Shown here: piece after piece, positions 33,109 to 44,528 of the stretch
Position numbering within the stretch: the stretch's first letter is position 1
Layout: each line of letters opens with the position of its first letter
DNA from: Rutpela maculata
Lineage: Eukaryota; Arthropoda; Insecta; Coleoptera; Cerambycidae
DNA: 64,000 bases
NCBI GenBank assembly: GCA_936432065.2
Contig: OW386294.2
Span: 53,038,945 to 53,102,944 of the forward strand
Direction of reading: 5' to 3'
The notes under the pieces: model-generated
Databases searched by the model: none
What the model was told of the DNA's origin: nothing
What the model saw: only the letters and a program-made list of their open reading frames with translations
Made by a program: the position numbers and the translations under genes

Positions 33109-34780
33109 CCCAGGTAGCAAAGGCACGTGAAAATGACGTGAAAAAATGGTCAGGAGTGACGAGAAATGATGAGTTAGATGACCTAAATGAAACGTGAAAA
33201 TGATTTCCTAATGTTAATTTGGCGTCTTTTTCAGGTTATATTTGGTAATCCCCCCACAGGTTTTTAGTAATATGAACATATAAAACTACATACTAGTTAG
33301 TAGTCTACTTGATAAAAATGAAGTAATTAATGCATATATAAGTATTTGTCCTATGAATTTGTTTGTTAGCCATCCGTATATTTTATTTACATTAACATAT
33401 CTAATTATCTAATATTGTTTACCATCACTCCAATTTTTTCTCACAAGGGTTGCCTGCAAATTATAATGTTTATTAAGTTGTTAAATTCATTTTTACTTAC
33501 CTTTACCAATTGCGGTCGGTAGGGATCGAACCTACAATGTCTCCGTTGTCTATATTACAGGACTGACTCTTCTACCAACAGAGCTATCTTAGTGACCGTT
33601 ATTTCGGATGCTAAAAGCAGTATTTATGGTGATGTGTATGAAGTCTTTATTATGTGAAATTGAATTTCTAGCCTTATTTATTTAAAATATATGAAAATCT
33701 TTCAGGTTCTCTTTTTTTTTTCTATTTCTTTATGTGTTCCCAAACCTGAATTTTTCGAGTTACTAGTATTTTTATTTATTTATAATTATTAAGAAGAACT
33801 TATTTAATTTAATTAAACTGTCACCAGTGTCACCTGAGAAGTACGAGTACTTGTTGAACAACGTAATTATTACATTAATTCAGTGGCGGTTCGTTAAAAA
33901 AAATGTTTTCCCCAGATCTCGAAATTGAAGAGTATAGAGAGGGAGAAATCCGAAAAAAAAATTCCTCATCTCAAATTTGATGAGCGGTGGGGGGGGGACT
34001 CAGAATTTAAGAATTATTTAAGTTTTAAGTTGAGGTACTTATACAAACCTGGGAAACGTGTTGGAGAAAAGACGGTAAAGGTATAATATCGACATCTACA
34101 ACATAAATAGAATCTTTAATGGTCTAAAACAGACCTAAAATTGAAAAAAAGTACATTCGAACATCGGTTTTATAAGCAATTATTACCTTAAAAAAAAAAC
34201 AACTAAAATTTTTTTCGCAATTATTTTAACAAAAAAAAAAAAGACTGAACGAGTAGGCCGCCGACCTCGTGACTTGCAAGACGACGCCTTACTCACTCGA
34301 CCACTGACCTTTCTGAGAGTACTTGCTTAAAGACTTTATAGTGGAACACGCAACGGCTACATTTTGCTTTTTAATGCATTTTAATCTAATTTTATTATTA
34401 AAAGAAATCGATAACTGCACAAATAAACTGCCGAATCTTTGCAAACTCTTTCGAATATAAATTATTTTGAATATTGTTAAAAAACTTTATCCTCGAATAA
34501 AAACGCCAATACTTATCCCTCACGACACGGTTTATTTTTTTAAACTTTACACTCTGCTTACGATAACAAAATGCGATCAGCGAGTTTTAAAGTTTGTAAT
34601 CCGATAAAATATAAATAAATTTAACACCGAAAAAAGACGACAATATGACGGGATGTGTAGCACGTCTTTTTAATGTCATTTATAGGACGTCATTAAGTCG
34701 TCGATTTTTAGTGCACTGACGTCTTTTTGACCAGAATCATCAGATTTTGACGTCATTATAACGTACCCTTGCTACCTGGG
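33109..34780. mobile_element. CCCA-ended TIR element (E3), 1.7 kb, with tRNA-like core
   Basis: The ends CCCAGGTAGCAA and TTGCTACCTGGG are perfect inverted repeats flanked by TA on both sides. Subterminal words are ACGTGAAAATGA on the left and GACGTCATT/GACGTC on the right. The core at 33316-33660 matches E2 at 2733-3085, including the tRNA-like segment. Removing E3 closes the centre of the surrounding foldback. A second weak tRNA-like block lies near 34255-34310. No transposase is visible. Confidence 0.75.
33511..33589 (-). repeat. tRNA-like sequence inside E3
   Basis: On the minus strand a box-A-like GAGCTATC-region (TAGCTCTGTTGGTAGAAG) and a box-B-like GGTTCGATCCC are spaced as in tRNA. 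The acceptor stem is not formed. It is homologous to 2930-3006, with the same downstream words GATGCTAAAAGCAG. Confidence 0.65.
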
Positions 34781-35094
34781 TAAGAATACAATAGGTATGT
34801 AACTTGATCTTGACACAAGCAGTAATTCTAAGAAAAAATGTATGTATTTCATAAAATAAATTTACACAGGTAAATCTCGCGACAAACTTTTATATCATAT
34901 AAATTGTATAATGTATTAAATTGATGGGTTTGATTTAATTTAAAGTTTATTTTCTTCTTTTTAGAGCATTTAAATAAAAACTTGTTTTTAAAATTGTTTT
35001 TTTAATTTAATTTAATTTGTTTAATTTCATTGATAACTATTTACGAAGCCTCCAAAATTGAACAAATCACTTTTTTTCGAATTTTTTGTTGTCA

Positions 35095-35517
35095 AATGGG
35101 AAGGTGGTGGCTCCCAGTGTTTAATAAATTATAGATTTTTTCTGAATTCATTGATATCCATTTAAAATCTATGCTATTTGTTTTTCTATTTTATTGAATT
35201 TATTTCAAAATAAAAATCACTTTGAATATAATTTTTCTTGAACTTTAACGTAGTTGCCTTTGTAAAAATCATATGTCTAATAATGAAATGTGAATAACTA
35301 CCTTTTTGTGAATAATAGCCTTTTGGTTATCTCTTTTGTTTCTTAATAGGTATAAGTACTAGTTCAAACTATATAGGGATCAATAAAAATTATTTTGAAA
35401 GTGATTTTTTATTTTGAAATAAATTTAATAAAACATAAAAACAAATAGCATAGATTTGAAATGAATTCAGAAAAAAATCTATAATTTATTGAACACTGGA
35501 AGCCACCACCTTCCCCT
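35095..35517. repeat. Inverted repeat, arms of about 130 bp
   Basis: The left arm (GGAAGGTGGTGGCTCCCAGT, then AATAAATTATAGATT) is matched inverted by the right arm (AATCTATAATTTATTGAACA, then CTGGAAGCCACCACCTTCC). It lies inside the larger foldback, so palindromes are nested. Confidence 0.7.
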
Positions 35518-36260
35518 TTGAAAAAAAAGTTTTCGATAAAAAAGTGATTTGTTCAATTTTGGAGACTTCGTAAATAGTTATTAATGAAATTAAACGAAAA
35601 ATTATATTTTTCCCTTGGACTTTACCTGCCGTAGAACAAATTTTGGTATTCCAAAGCACTCTAGACGAATGTCTTAAAATGCTTAAAAAACTGAACATTG
35701 ACTCAAAAATTCGTGACAATCTCGTGGTATACTCAGAATGTTGTCTTGAATCTAGATATGTAAAAATATACAGGGTGTTCCATTTAAAAATCGAAAGTTG
35801 CGGTTATTTCCGGGTAAACCGGAAATGGTCTCATACCGTTTTTCTGTCCAAAAATCCATTTTTTCAGGTAGTGTATGCAAATTTCAAATGGATAAGTTAA
35901 AAAATAAAGAAAATATAGGGAAATATAGGGGGGAGCCACTAGCCTGTGGCACCCGGTATAAAGACAAGAAATATTTTTCAAAAAATGTCTGAAAAATGTC
36001 TGAAAATTGCCTACAATATTTTTTATTCACAATCATATAGAAATAATCAAATTGTCTTACATGTCAAAAGTTGGAAAGTATGACATTTCTACTTCATTCG
36101 ACAATTGAAGTGAAATGAGACATTTCAGGTTGGAAAGTAGCCACTTTCTTACCAGTTTTCGGGTTGGAAAGTGAGCATTTGCCAACCTGTGTTTTTTACT
36201 TGTTTTCTTTTAATTGTAGGAAATATAAATTATAAGAAAGACATAGAGAGTATGTTTATT

Positions 36261-36656
36261 TTAACAGAAACCTCGATACAGAGCAATTAATTCTACAAAT
36301 AGCTGAAAAAATAAATCGAATAAATAATTATATATTAAAAATTTTAGCGATTCAAATTTATTGAAACTGGAATTCTCTTGACTATTGATAGTGATGTTAA
36401 AACCATGTTGTGTCTCTGAACATGAAATACTGAGCTGTTGATTTGAAGTTGAGGCCTTAGGAGAAGTGGATAAAGACGATGATTCTTGTACCTGAGATTT
36501 AGTTGTTGCGGATAACATTTGCGCAATTTTTATTTGACCCTCCAGAGAATTTTCCAAATAACCTTCAGCTATGGAATTCGATTTCCAACCACAAATGATG
36601 CGACGCAACGCTATGCTACTTTGACATTTGTCATCTGAGAAGAATTTTTTGTTCAT
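36261..36656 (-). pseudogene. Tyrosine-recombinase-like (Crypton-type) C-terminal fragment
   Basis: The 131-aa frame begins after AAGCAG, an acceptor-like site. It contains SIALRRIICGWKSNSIAEGY and LENSLEGQIKIAQML, then a Ser-rich tail. The G-W-K-S-x-x-x-A-E-G-Y pattern is typical of the C-terminal end of Crypton and related tyrosine recombinases, where the last Tyr is the nucleophile. The rest of the catalytic domain was not found nearby. It could be a decayed Crypton or a fragment of a domesticated gene. Confidence 0.45.
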
Positions 36657-36764
36657 TACCTGCTTAATAAAAACATAAAATGCTATTTAAAAATTTAGTA
36701 AACGATTTTTTTGGCTTTTTGTTCTTTAAGGGAAATGATTGTGAATAAAATAGTATACAAACCT

Positions 36765-36857
36765 TGGTGGAAAGTTTCATTGCTGTCTCGAGAATTAGTT
36801 GACCTCGCCGCTTCGCGCCTCGGTCAACTATCTCATCTCTCGACAACAATGAAACAT
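36765..36857. repeat. Hairpin with GTTTCATTG arms
   Basis: GTTTCATTGCTGTCTCGAGA and AGTTGACC are mirrored by GGTCAACT and TCTCGACAACAATGAAAC around a GC-rich loop (CGCCGCTTCGCGCC). The short frame here is a by-product. It directly precedes the LTR remnant. Confidence 0.65.
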
Positions 36858-37330
36858 GTAACGGTTTGTTGTCGGGTAGCTGGTTTGGAGATTAATCAGG
36901 GTCCCGATTAGTTAATAAGACAACTGAATAAAAATATAAACAATTTATTTTTTTCTTCATCAAACAGGTAATGTGTGGCAGTGTTACATAACATACAGGT
37001 ACAGGTTATACAGGTCCGTATCTTTTACGGTTCTTAGGATAACATTTTCTATTATCTGAGAGAGAGAGAGAAAGAGAGTGAGCGAGTGCAACGATGCGAT
37101 GCGACGTTAGTTGCTGCTACTGGAGTGGCATGAGGCGTCGGGCGAATATCGTCGACTCAAGAAGTTTCCCAGCTCAACACGCTGTAGGAGGTCTACAGGT
37201 CAGGCTCATCCGCTCCGGTTCTGGCGGTGAAACGGCCTCGGGGAATGGAACTGGAGACTTGTTTTCGTTGCGGATGTGGGATACAGGGTTTCCATGGGTT
37301 GGAAAATTCGGGGTCTGTAAAATTATTACT

Positions 37331-37530
37331 GCTCCATATATGGCGGTACAGGATTCCGTCTATAATGCAGTAATCTGGATTTGTTTCTGGAAATCGGTTC
37401 GTTTAACGTATTTTCGTGACTCTGGATATAAATTTGAATATAGTACTTCTCCATATATGGCGGTACAGGATTCCGTCTATAATGCAGTAATCTGGATTTG
37501 TTTCTGGAAATCAGTTCGTTTAATGTACTC
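37331..37530 (+). repeat. Two tandem copies of a ~118-bp segment
   Basis: CTCCATATATGGCGGTACAG through TGTTTCTGGAAATCGGTTCG occurs at about 37331-37410 and again at 37448-37530, nearly identical. It lies in the residual internal part of the LTR element. The 151-aa frame across it is not protein-like. Confidence 0.8.
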
Positions 37531-37731
37531 TCGGTACTCTCCGGAATAGTGTTTGCTCTGGAGTTACAATTGTAGTAGTCTGAATTGCCACCACAAAATC
37601 CTTTTCATTTTCGTTTTCTCTCTTGACATGGAATGCCTTTCTTTCTCTCTCTCTCGCTTGTGAACGTCTCTTACTGGGCTATCTGGAGTAAACTAAAGTC
37701 TTAAAATCTGTCCTGGCGCCAAATTATGTAA

Positions 37732-37747
37732 CCCTGTTCGGGCGCCA
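37732..37747 (-). promoter_or_regulatory. Primer binding site, tRNA-Lys-like
   Basis: The minus strand reads TGGCGCCCGAACAGGG, five bases inside the end of the full LTR. This matches the tRNA-Lys type of primer site. A partial duplicate (TTGGCGCC after ACATAA) lies at 37714-37730. Confidence 0.7.
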
Positions 37748-37752
37748 AATTA

Positions 37753-38496
37753 TGTAACGGTTTGTTGTCGGGTAGCTGGTTTGGAGATTAAACAGGGTCC
37801 AGATTAGTTAATAAGACAGCCCAATGAAAATATAAACAATTTATTTTTTCTTCTTCAAACAGGTAATGTCTGGCAGTGTTACATAACATACAGGTACAGG
37901 TTATACAGGTCCGTCTCTTTTACGGTTCTTAGGATAACATTTTCTATTATCTGAGAGAGAGAGAGAGAGAGTGTGAGCGAGTGTAACGATGCGATGCGAC
38001 GTTAGTTGCTGCTACTGGAGTGGCATCGGGCGTCGGGCGAATATCGTCGACTCAAGAAGTTTCCCAGCTCGGCACGCTGTAGGAGGTCTCCAGGTCAGGC
38101 TGATCCGCTCTGGTTCTGGCGGCGAAACGGCGTCGGGGAATGACAATCGACTCAGCTCATCACGCTGAAGGATTCCCTGGGTCAGATTGCATTCGTTCCG
38201 TCGTGTTTGTTTCGGAAGATGCACAAAACTATAATATGTTCAGCTCACCACGCTGAAGACAGATTGTCAGAATTGTCCACTCTGAATCTATTGATTTGGG
38301 GCCGGGCTTTTATATCCGAGAATCCTCGCTTACTGGTGACGTAGAACTGCGTATAGTTTAGTGTCGTGTGCAAATCCGTTCCTCTAGACGTTAGCTGGGT
38401 AGATGGGTAGATTTGCGTGTCGTGTGCACATTGGTATCGTGCGTAAATCCGGAAACTTTAGTAATGGAGCAGGAATTTAAAGAATGCTTTGTTACA
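37753..38496 (-). repeat. 5' LTR of the collapsed element
   Basis: Its 744 bp run from TGTAACGGTTTGTTGTC to CTTTGTTACA on the + strand. The first 400 bp match 36857-37254, with small differences and a GA-repeat length change, so this copy is older than the provirus at 15463. Confidence 0.8.
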
Positions 38497-38500
38497 AACA

Positions 38501-39070
38501 CTTTCCACCTCGGTATATAATAAATATACTATTACTTTATAATCCCAAGTTTGCTTTGCAACAATTAAAACTTCGAGTACTATATTACGAGTTGGGGGTG
38601 TTCTTACACCCCCTTCTGCCGATCGCCAAATCGAAACGTGCGAGATGGCAACTCATTACCCTTATGGCAACATTCTGGCAAATGTTTAGCCTGCGGCAAA
38701 TAATATAAAAAAAAAATGTTCAGTAGCTCTTAGTCTAAGAGAAATGGGGGCAGTCGTTTGTGTTCCGGACTAAAAAGGAATTTTCGATAACAAGAAAATT
38801 TTTGGAAATTATTTTTATGCGTTTTGTAACCTGGACGGAATTATGCCCTCCAATCTATATTGGCTGTCCCAGAAATGTTGAGACAGGCGGATAACTTTCA
38901 AAATTTGAAAGGTTTGCTCATTTAAAACATTAAAATTTTGTATTTAATTCAATAATGATTCATAACTGTAATTCCCTAACATAAGCTGCAGCGGCATAAT
39001 AGCCTAACGATTACAACGTTCATCCACGCTTTAATTCATAAAAAGTCGGTACATAATTGTTAATTAATAC
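38501..39070. other. No gene recognised
   Basis: Only short frames without resemblance are present. An ACGGAATTATGCCCTCC segment resembles part of the foldback at 31770, read inverted. Confidence 0.5.
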
Positions 39071-39455
39071 CCAAGCAACACAGTTTGGTATAATAAACGT
39101 ATAAAAAGTAAAGTGTCATACACATACAACTTTTCTCTCTGAGTAATAGTGATTTTATAGTGTTAATTTTGAGTTTTAAATTCTATATTTTTTTAACAAC
39201 AGGAAATTAAAAACCTAGTGCATAGAGGTGTTAAAAAACTAAACAGTTAGTTGCAGTAATATTGCATATATTTGCATAAATAGACATTATTAAAGCATTA
39301 ATTTTATTTACAATACCAAGTTCAAGTGTTTTTGTGACAACTTTTTCTGGGTGGCAACAAAAAGGAAGGAGCTGATAAAATTATTGAGGATAAGAACAGG
39401 TCCGGATTTTAAATTTTAACTTGCTGATGGTGAATTGCTGGACAATTAAAATGTT

Positions 39456-40577
39456 ATGCCAACCACAATGAATTGTGTACATTTTAAACAATGTAAATCA
39501 GTAAACCTAGATACCAAACAAATATATATATGTGAGAAATGTGCCAATGGTCACTGTAAAGGATGTTCCAAATTTGCACCCACTGAAATCAAATGTTTAG
39601 AATTAAAATAAGAAAGACGGTTGCGCTACTACTGTCCTGAATGTTATGACAGTGTCACTGAAATCGAAAATATATTAAAACTCAATAAACAATTAACCGA
39701 AGAAAATTCTAGATTGAAGCATACGATAGAACAGACTCTTTGTCAGATATTTCCAACATACTTCTTAATCTTGAATTAACCTTGAAATGTACAATCAACA
39801 TATATACAAGCAATTAATGAGACAAATAAAACCATATCAATACAACAAGATAATTATCGCACGGAAATACAACAGTTAAGGAATGAACTACAAACAATAC
39901 AAGATAGCAATATAGATATTATAAGACTCTTAACAGAATCAAAAAAATACTGATAATAGTACGACTCATGGAAATAAGTTTAATCAAAACTCAAATACAG
40001 CATGTTCAACTAGTTCAGAGAAAATATTGACTTCCAATGCTTTTCCATATAAAACTGCACTCACCATCAGCACCAATTCAAAAACTATATCCAACAATAA
40101 CTTGCAGAAATCTGCTAATAGAATAGATAACAGTTCATCTCACCCAATACCTTCTACAGATAATAGTACGAAGGATCAAGCTAAAGATGATGGAGGTTTT
40201 CGTGAAGTTAGGAGACCGAGAAGGCAATTGAAAGTTGGAAATGGAGACGGGGACAACACATTTCATGGAAGAGAGGAAAACCTAATAGAAAAATATGGTT
40301 ATTTATATCTAGAGTTCCTGATTCTATATCAGACAATAATATAAAACAATACATCAAAAAACGAACTAGTACTAATGATGTATATATAAAAAAATTGCCC
40401 ACACTCAATGCTGGACAAGACAACCAATCGTTCATGGTGGAGGTTGACCCTGGACTTCTGAATACAGTTTATGACCCAAGTTTTTGGCCTAAAAAGGTTA
40501 TATATGGTCGTTTTAACTTTAAAATGGGACGACGCTTCCTCCATAATTCATATAAATTAACTCTAATTCACAAGTGA
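39456..40577 (+). pseudogene. LINE ORF1 with Cys-rich zinc-finger start and coiled coil
   Basis: From the ATG at 39456 the frame has paired cysteines and a His (ICEKCANGHCKGCSKF), an in-frame TAA at 39609-39611, then YYCPECYDSV, resembling a PHD/RING-like finger. An Asn- and Glu-rich coiled coil follows (NKQLTEENSRLKH). After frame changes come a Ser/Asn-rich linker (40027-40344) and a C-terminal block (VYIKKLPTLNAGQDNQSF, then FWPKKVIYGRFNF). Zinc-finger ORF1 proteins are known in some CR1-group insect LINEs. Confidence 0.65.
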
Positions 40578-42899
40578 ATTCTTTTTTAGCACAGATCAAC
40601 TCTCCTCAAACATAGCTAACACTAATACTCTGTTACATGAAGAACTAATCTATCTTAATGCTCAAAGTTTAATAGCTCATAAAGACCAAATTGTAAATGA
40701 AATAGCAAAAGTATACCCACGTTTTATATTACTAAGTGAAACAAGAGTTACCAATGATATTCAAACACATGAAATATCTATAGATAAGTACTATATATTA
40801 AGATGTGATTCAGACAGCAGGCACACAGGTGGCGTCGTAATGTATATTATACATGGTATTGAATATTCTGGAATTGAACAAAGTGTGAAAGCGGGAAACT
40901 ATTGGTTCATGTCGGCAAATATCACATTAAACCGTATTAAGTGGAAAATAGGTTTTTTTTTATAAATCTCCAGGTGGAAGTATTCAAACACTTTTAGAAG
41001 ACTGAAACACTGTGTGAAACGTTAAGCAGTAAAAATCAAAAAATTTTTTTGGTGATTTTAATATTAATTATAAAGAAGATTCTTTTTACTGTAAAAAACT
41101 AATTAATTTAATAACTATATTTGGATTTGAACAAATTGTTAATGATTATACAAGATGTACTGATACAAGTAATTCATTAATTGATCTTGTTATAACTAAC
41201 TGTGATTCAATTAAATGTGAAGTTCATAATTGTCCGAAAATTACTGATCACTCTATAATCTCTGTAAAAATGTTAGCATGTTCCATGGAAAGTAATAATA
41301 ATGTGAAAAAGTATTTAGAAATCTTAGTGGTCATAACATGAATAACATTTGTTTAAAACTGATGCAACAAGATTGGCCTTTAAACTCTGTTGATGTAAAT
41401 GATATTTATCATAAAATGTCAAATAATTGTGAGAATGTGGTAAATATTGTATCTCCAATACAAATGTTTGAAAACAAATGTAATGATCTACCATGGTATG
41501 ATATGGAAATAAAATATAAATCAAAAGAAATATAAGAAATTCAGGAAATGTAATAATAAGGAAAAACAACATTTATGGGTAATTTTTAAACAAAAAAGGA
41601 ATGAAGTGGTTAACACATTGAAATTAAAAAAGACCCAGTATTAGGAACAAAAAATTGATGCTTACAATAATAATCCTAAATTATGTGGAAAACCTTAAAA
41701 TCCTTAATTAAACCAAAAAGTTATAAAGTTTGTGAAAATAATATACGTTTTGAAATACATAATTCAGTTTATGTATCTTATAGAAATGAGGAAATTGCTG
41801 AAGGTTTTAATAACTTTTTTATAGCTAGTGTTGATGAAATAACTGACTCCATCCCTAATGCAAATCAGTGGTCATCGAGCAACTATGAAACTATTAAATC
41901 TGAATTTAATTAATTTTCACTACTATCTTTAAGTCAATTAAGATCAATTGTATTAACCTTAGACAATAAGTCTAGCCCGAACTTGGTATTAAATTCAAAA
42001 ACTTTAAAACATACCTTTCAAGTTATAGGACATGTTATTTTACATTTTGTTAATATCAGTCTATCTAAAGGAAAATTTCCTGAAGCACTGAAAACTAGCA
42101 CAGTTGTTCCTATTCCAAAAATAGAAAACTCAAATGAAGCATGTGATTTTAGACCAATTAATATTTTACCACCAACAATTGGAATTAGCTGTTTATCATC
42201 AATTATCAGCCTATTTTAATAATAATAATCTCTTTATAGGTCATCAATCTGGTTTTAGAGCTAAACATTCATGCGAAACTGCACTTCAGTTGACGATTGC
42301 ACACTGGAATAATGAAATTGATGACAATAAATATGTGGTGGCAGTATTCTTGGATTTTAAAAGAGCATTCGAAACAATTGATAGAAATATTTTGATAAAT
42401 AAACTTAAATATTACGGCATAGGAGGAACTGTGTTGGAATGGTTTAAAAGTTACTTGTCTAATAGGTTACAATGCACGAAATTTAACGATAAGGTATCAA
42501 GTACAATGCCAATTAATATTGGTGTACCCCAAGGCAGTGTACTTGGACCACTCCTGTTTATTGTATATCTTAATGATTTAAATTGTGCTATTAATTGTGA
42601 CTTCGTTAACTGGCTTGCTGATCACACCTTGATTGCAATTACACATAGTGATGTTAACATTGCCATCGAAAAAATGAATATCGAATTAAATAAACTATCA
42701 GGATATCTCAACACTAATAAATTAAAATTAAATATAAATAAAACCAAAGCAATGATTTGTACTAAAAAATATAATTACTCTAAATTAAATATAAATAATG
42801 TTAATATAGTCTTTGGTAATAATAAATTAGAATTGGTAACAGAAATAAAATATTTATATCATGATTAGTAATGACTTAAGTTTAAAAAAACATTATATA

Positions 42900-43079
42900 C
42901 CGTGCGTGTAGCCGAACGCTAGGCATAGGGAGTAAAATTACAACATCGCGCGTGCCAACTGGCTGAAATGAAATAACAGACTGGAATGCTCCGCTCGACG
43001 AAGGAATTTACGGCAGCTATGTTGCCATATCTATCGCGCTACGTGGATGTACATGCCTAATGGGAAATTACACGCACGG
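42900..43079. mobile_element. 180-bp MITE with CCGTGCGTGTA ends
   Basis: The ends CCGTGCGTGTA and TACACGCACGG are perfect TIRs. TATA flanks both sides (42896-42899 and 43080-43083). It interrupts LINE ORF2. A truncated relative lies at 53258-53399 and shares ATCGCGCGTGCC, TGGCTGAAATGAAATAACAG and ATCTATCGCGCTACGT. Confidence 0.88.
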
Positions 43080-43564
43080 TATATGTACAAAAGAAAATAA
43101 CGAAAAAACTGTTTTTCTTTTCCAGAATTTCCAAATATTTAACAATAGCAACAAGCATAACAGTTTTTAAAACAATAATTCAGCCTCACTTCGATTATTG
43201 TGCAAGTATCCAAAGTTTTCTTGATAACAACAGCATTGCTGTATTACAGAAACTGCAGAACAGAGGAATGCGGATTATATTAAGATGCAACAGACTTACA
43301 CCTATTAAAACAATGTTGAATGTACTTGACTGGTTAAGTGTGAAACAACGCTTAAAATATTATTTTACTTATAATTTTTATATACAAGATTTTGAATGGT
43401 TTACTCCCTTCTTATTTCAACAAATATATTACTTTTAATAATCAAGTGCATAATCACTTAACTAGATTAAATAGTCATTTATACATTGAAAGAAAGAAAT
43501 GTACCAAACATACGCACACATTGTTTTCTGATGGGTGTCGGGAATACAATATCTTACCAAATGA

Positions 43565-44528
43565 TAGAGATGGGTCGTTATCTCTGTAACGCTATTTTGT
43601 CGCGGTATTTTTAGGTAACGTACAGTCGCGCTATTAAATGCTAAAGTAACCGGTTACTCGGAGCGAACACCATGTGTCAATGTTACCGACGACCATAAGG
43701 TTTGTCGACTTTGACCAGCGACAAGGTGGAATGATGCAATGCCATACCAGAGTAAAGAACTTAACGTTAAGCTCTTTACTTTTATTGGCCCTATACTAAC
43801 ATAGGTTTATAGTGTTGCCAAGATATGTATAATTTTCTAACAATAATAAAAATCGTTGCAAATTGCTATCTTATCTGATTTTTGTTTATTAGAAAAACAA
43901 TTCGAAAAGGTAAACGACTTTATTCTTTTTTTTTTGGGGGCCACAACCCAAAATGCTCTACCTGCCTATACCTACCTGGTAAAAAAATAACAAAATAACT
44001 CTTTATATTTTTTATAAAATAAAAATACATACCAACAATATATATCGAGAAAAACTGCGATTTTATAAATGGCCACCCAAGTTCAAAACACGTCTATGTA
44101 ATATAGTCTATTATAAAATAAAAACTCATACAACAAATAAATGTGTACTATATTACTATATTTTTTACAACCTTTATTGGTGTTTACTTTTACTGTTTAG
44201 TAAGAAAATGCAAAAATCTAATAAATCTACATGTAACTATAGAAATTAACAAGCGCTCTTTGTACTTTGGCGAAGTGCGAATAAGCGACTGCATATAATA
44301 GATCACGTTACATTACATATCCTACCCTCCAAAACTTTGAGTTCCGAATATACCACACGTTACACGACAAACGCGATCTCTTGAACTCAATAAGCGCGTT
44401 TGGCAGAGCGAGCCGTATCATTTTATTTTTGTCGCGTCGTTCCAAAGTAACGTTATTTTGTCGCGGTATTTTTCTGGAGCGATCGCGTTTGCAACGCTAC
44501 ACGAGTGGAACCGCTTTTCCCATCTCTA
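43565..44528. mobile_element. 964-bp non-autonomous hAT element
   Basis: The ends TAGAGATGGG and CCCATCTCTA are perfect 10-bp TIRs flanked by an exact 8-bp duplication CCAAATGA (43557-43564 and 44529-44536). The LINE frame NILPN...EAKES rejoins when it is removed. Subterminal words GTAACG and TTTTGTCGCGGTATTTT occur at both ends. No transposase frame. Confidence 0.93.

Larger units (their letters stand above)
31770..35870. repeat. Foldback element of about 4.1 kb with nested insertions
   Basis: The outer arms (about 31775-32045 and 35590-35868) are inverted copies containing ACACCCTGTAT/ACAGGGTGTTCC and CTACGGCAGGTAAAGTCCAA. Inner arms (about 32930-33108 and 34850-35040) contain ATCTCGCGACA/TGTCGCGAGAT and are likewise inverted. 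A minisatellite sits in the left half, another inverted pair in the right half, and the E3 element near the centre. Confidence 0.75.
36857..38496 (-). mobile_element. Collapsed LTR retrotransposon with 4-bp target duplication
   Basis: One full LTR (37753-38496, TGTAAC to GTTACA, 744 bp) and a partial LTR (36857 to about 37254) flank only about 500 bp of other sequence. AACA duplicates lie on both sides (36853-36856 and 38497-38500), so the present ends are the original integration ends. The partial LTR lacks its start in element orientation, so the internal region and part of the 3' LTR were lost after insertion. No gag or pol remains. Confidence 0.75.

Noticed and set aside
36664..36849. An upstream exon of the Crypton-like fragment
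   Set aside because: The sequence is a hairpin with GTTTCATTG arms; the peptide has no recombinase motif, so coding is unlikely.
37094..37549. A 151-aa coding gene
   Set aside because: It crosses the LTR remnant and a tandem duplication, has low-complexity composition and no family resemblance.
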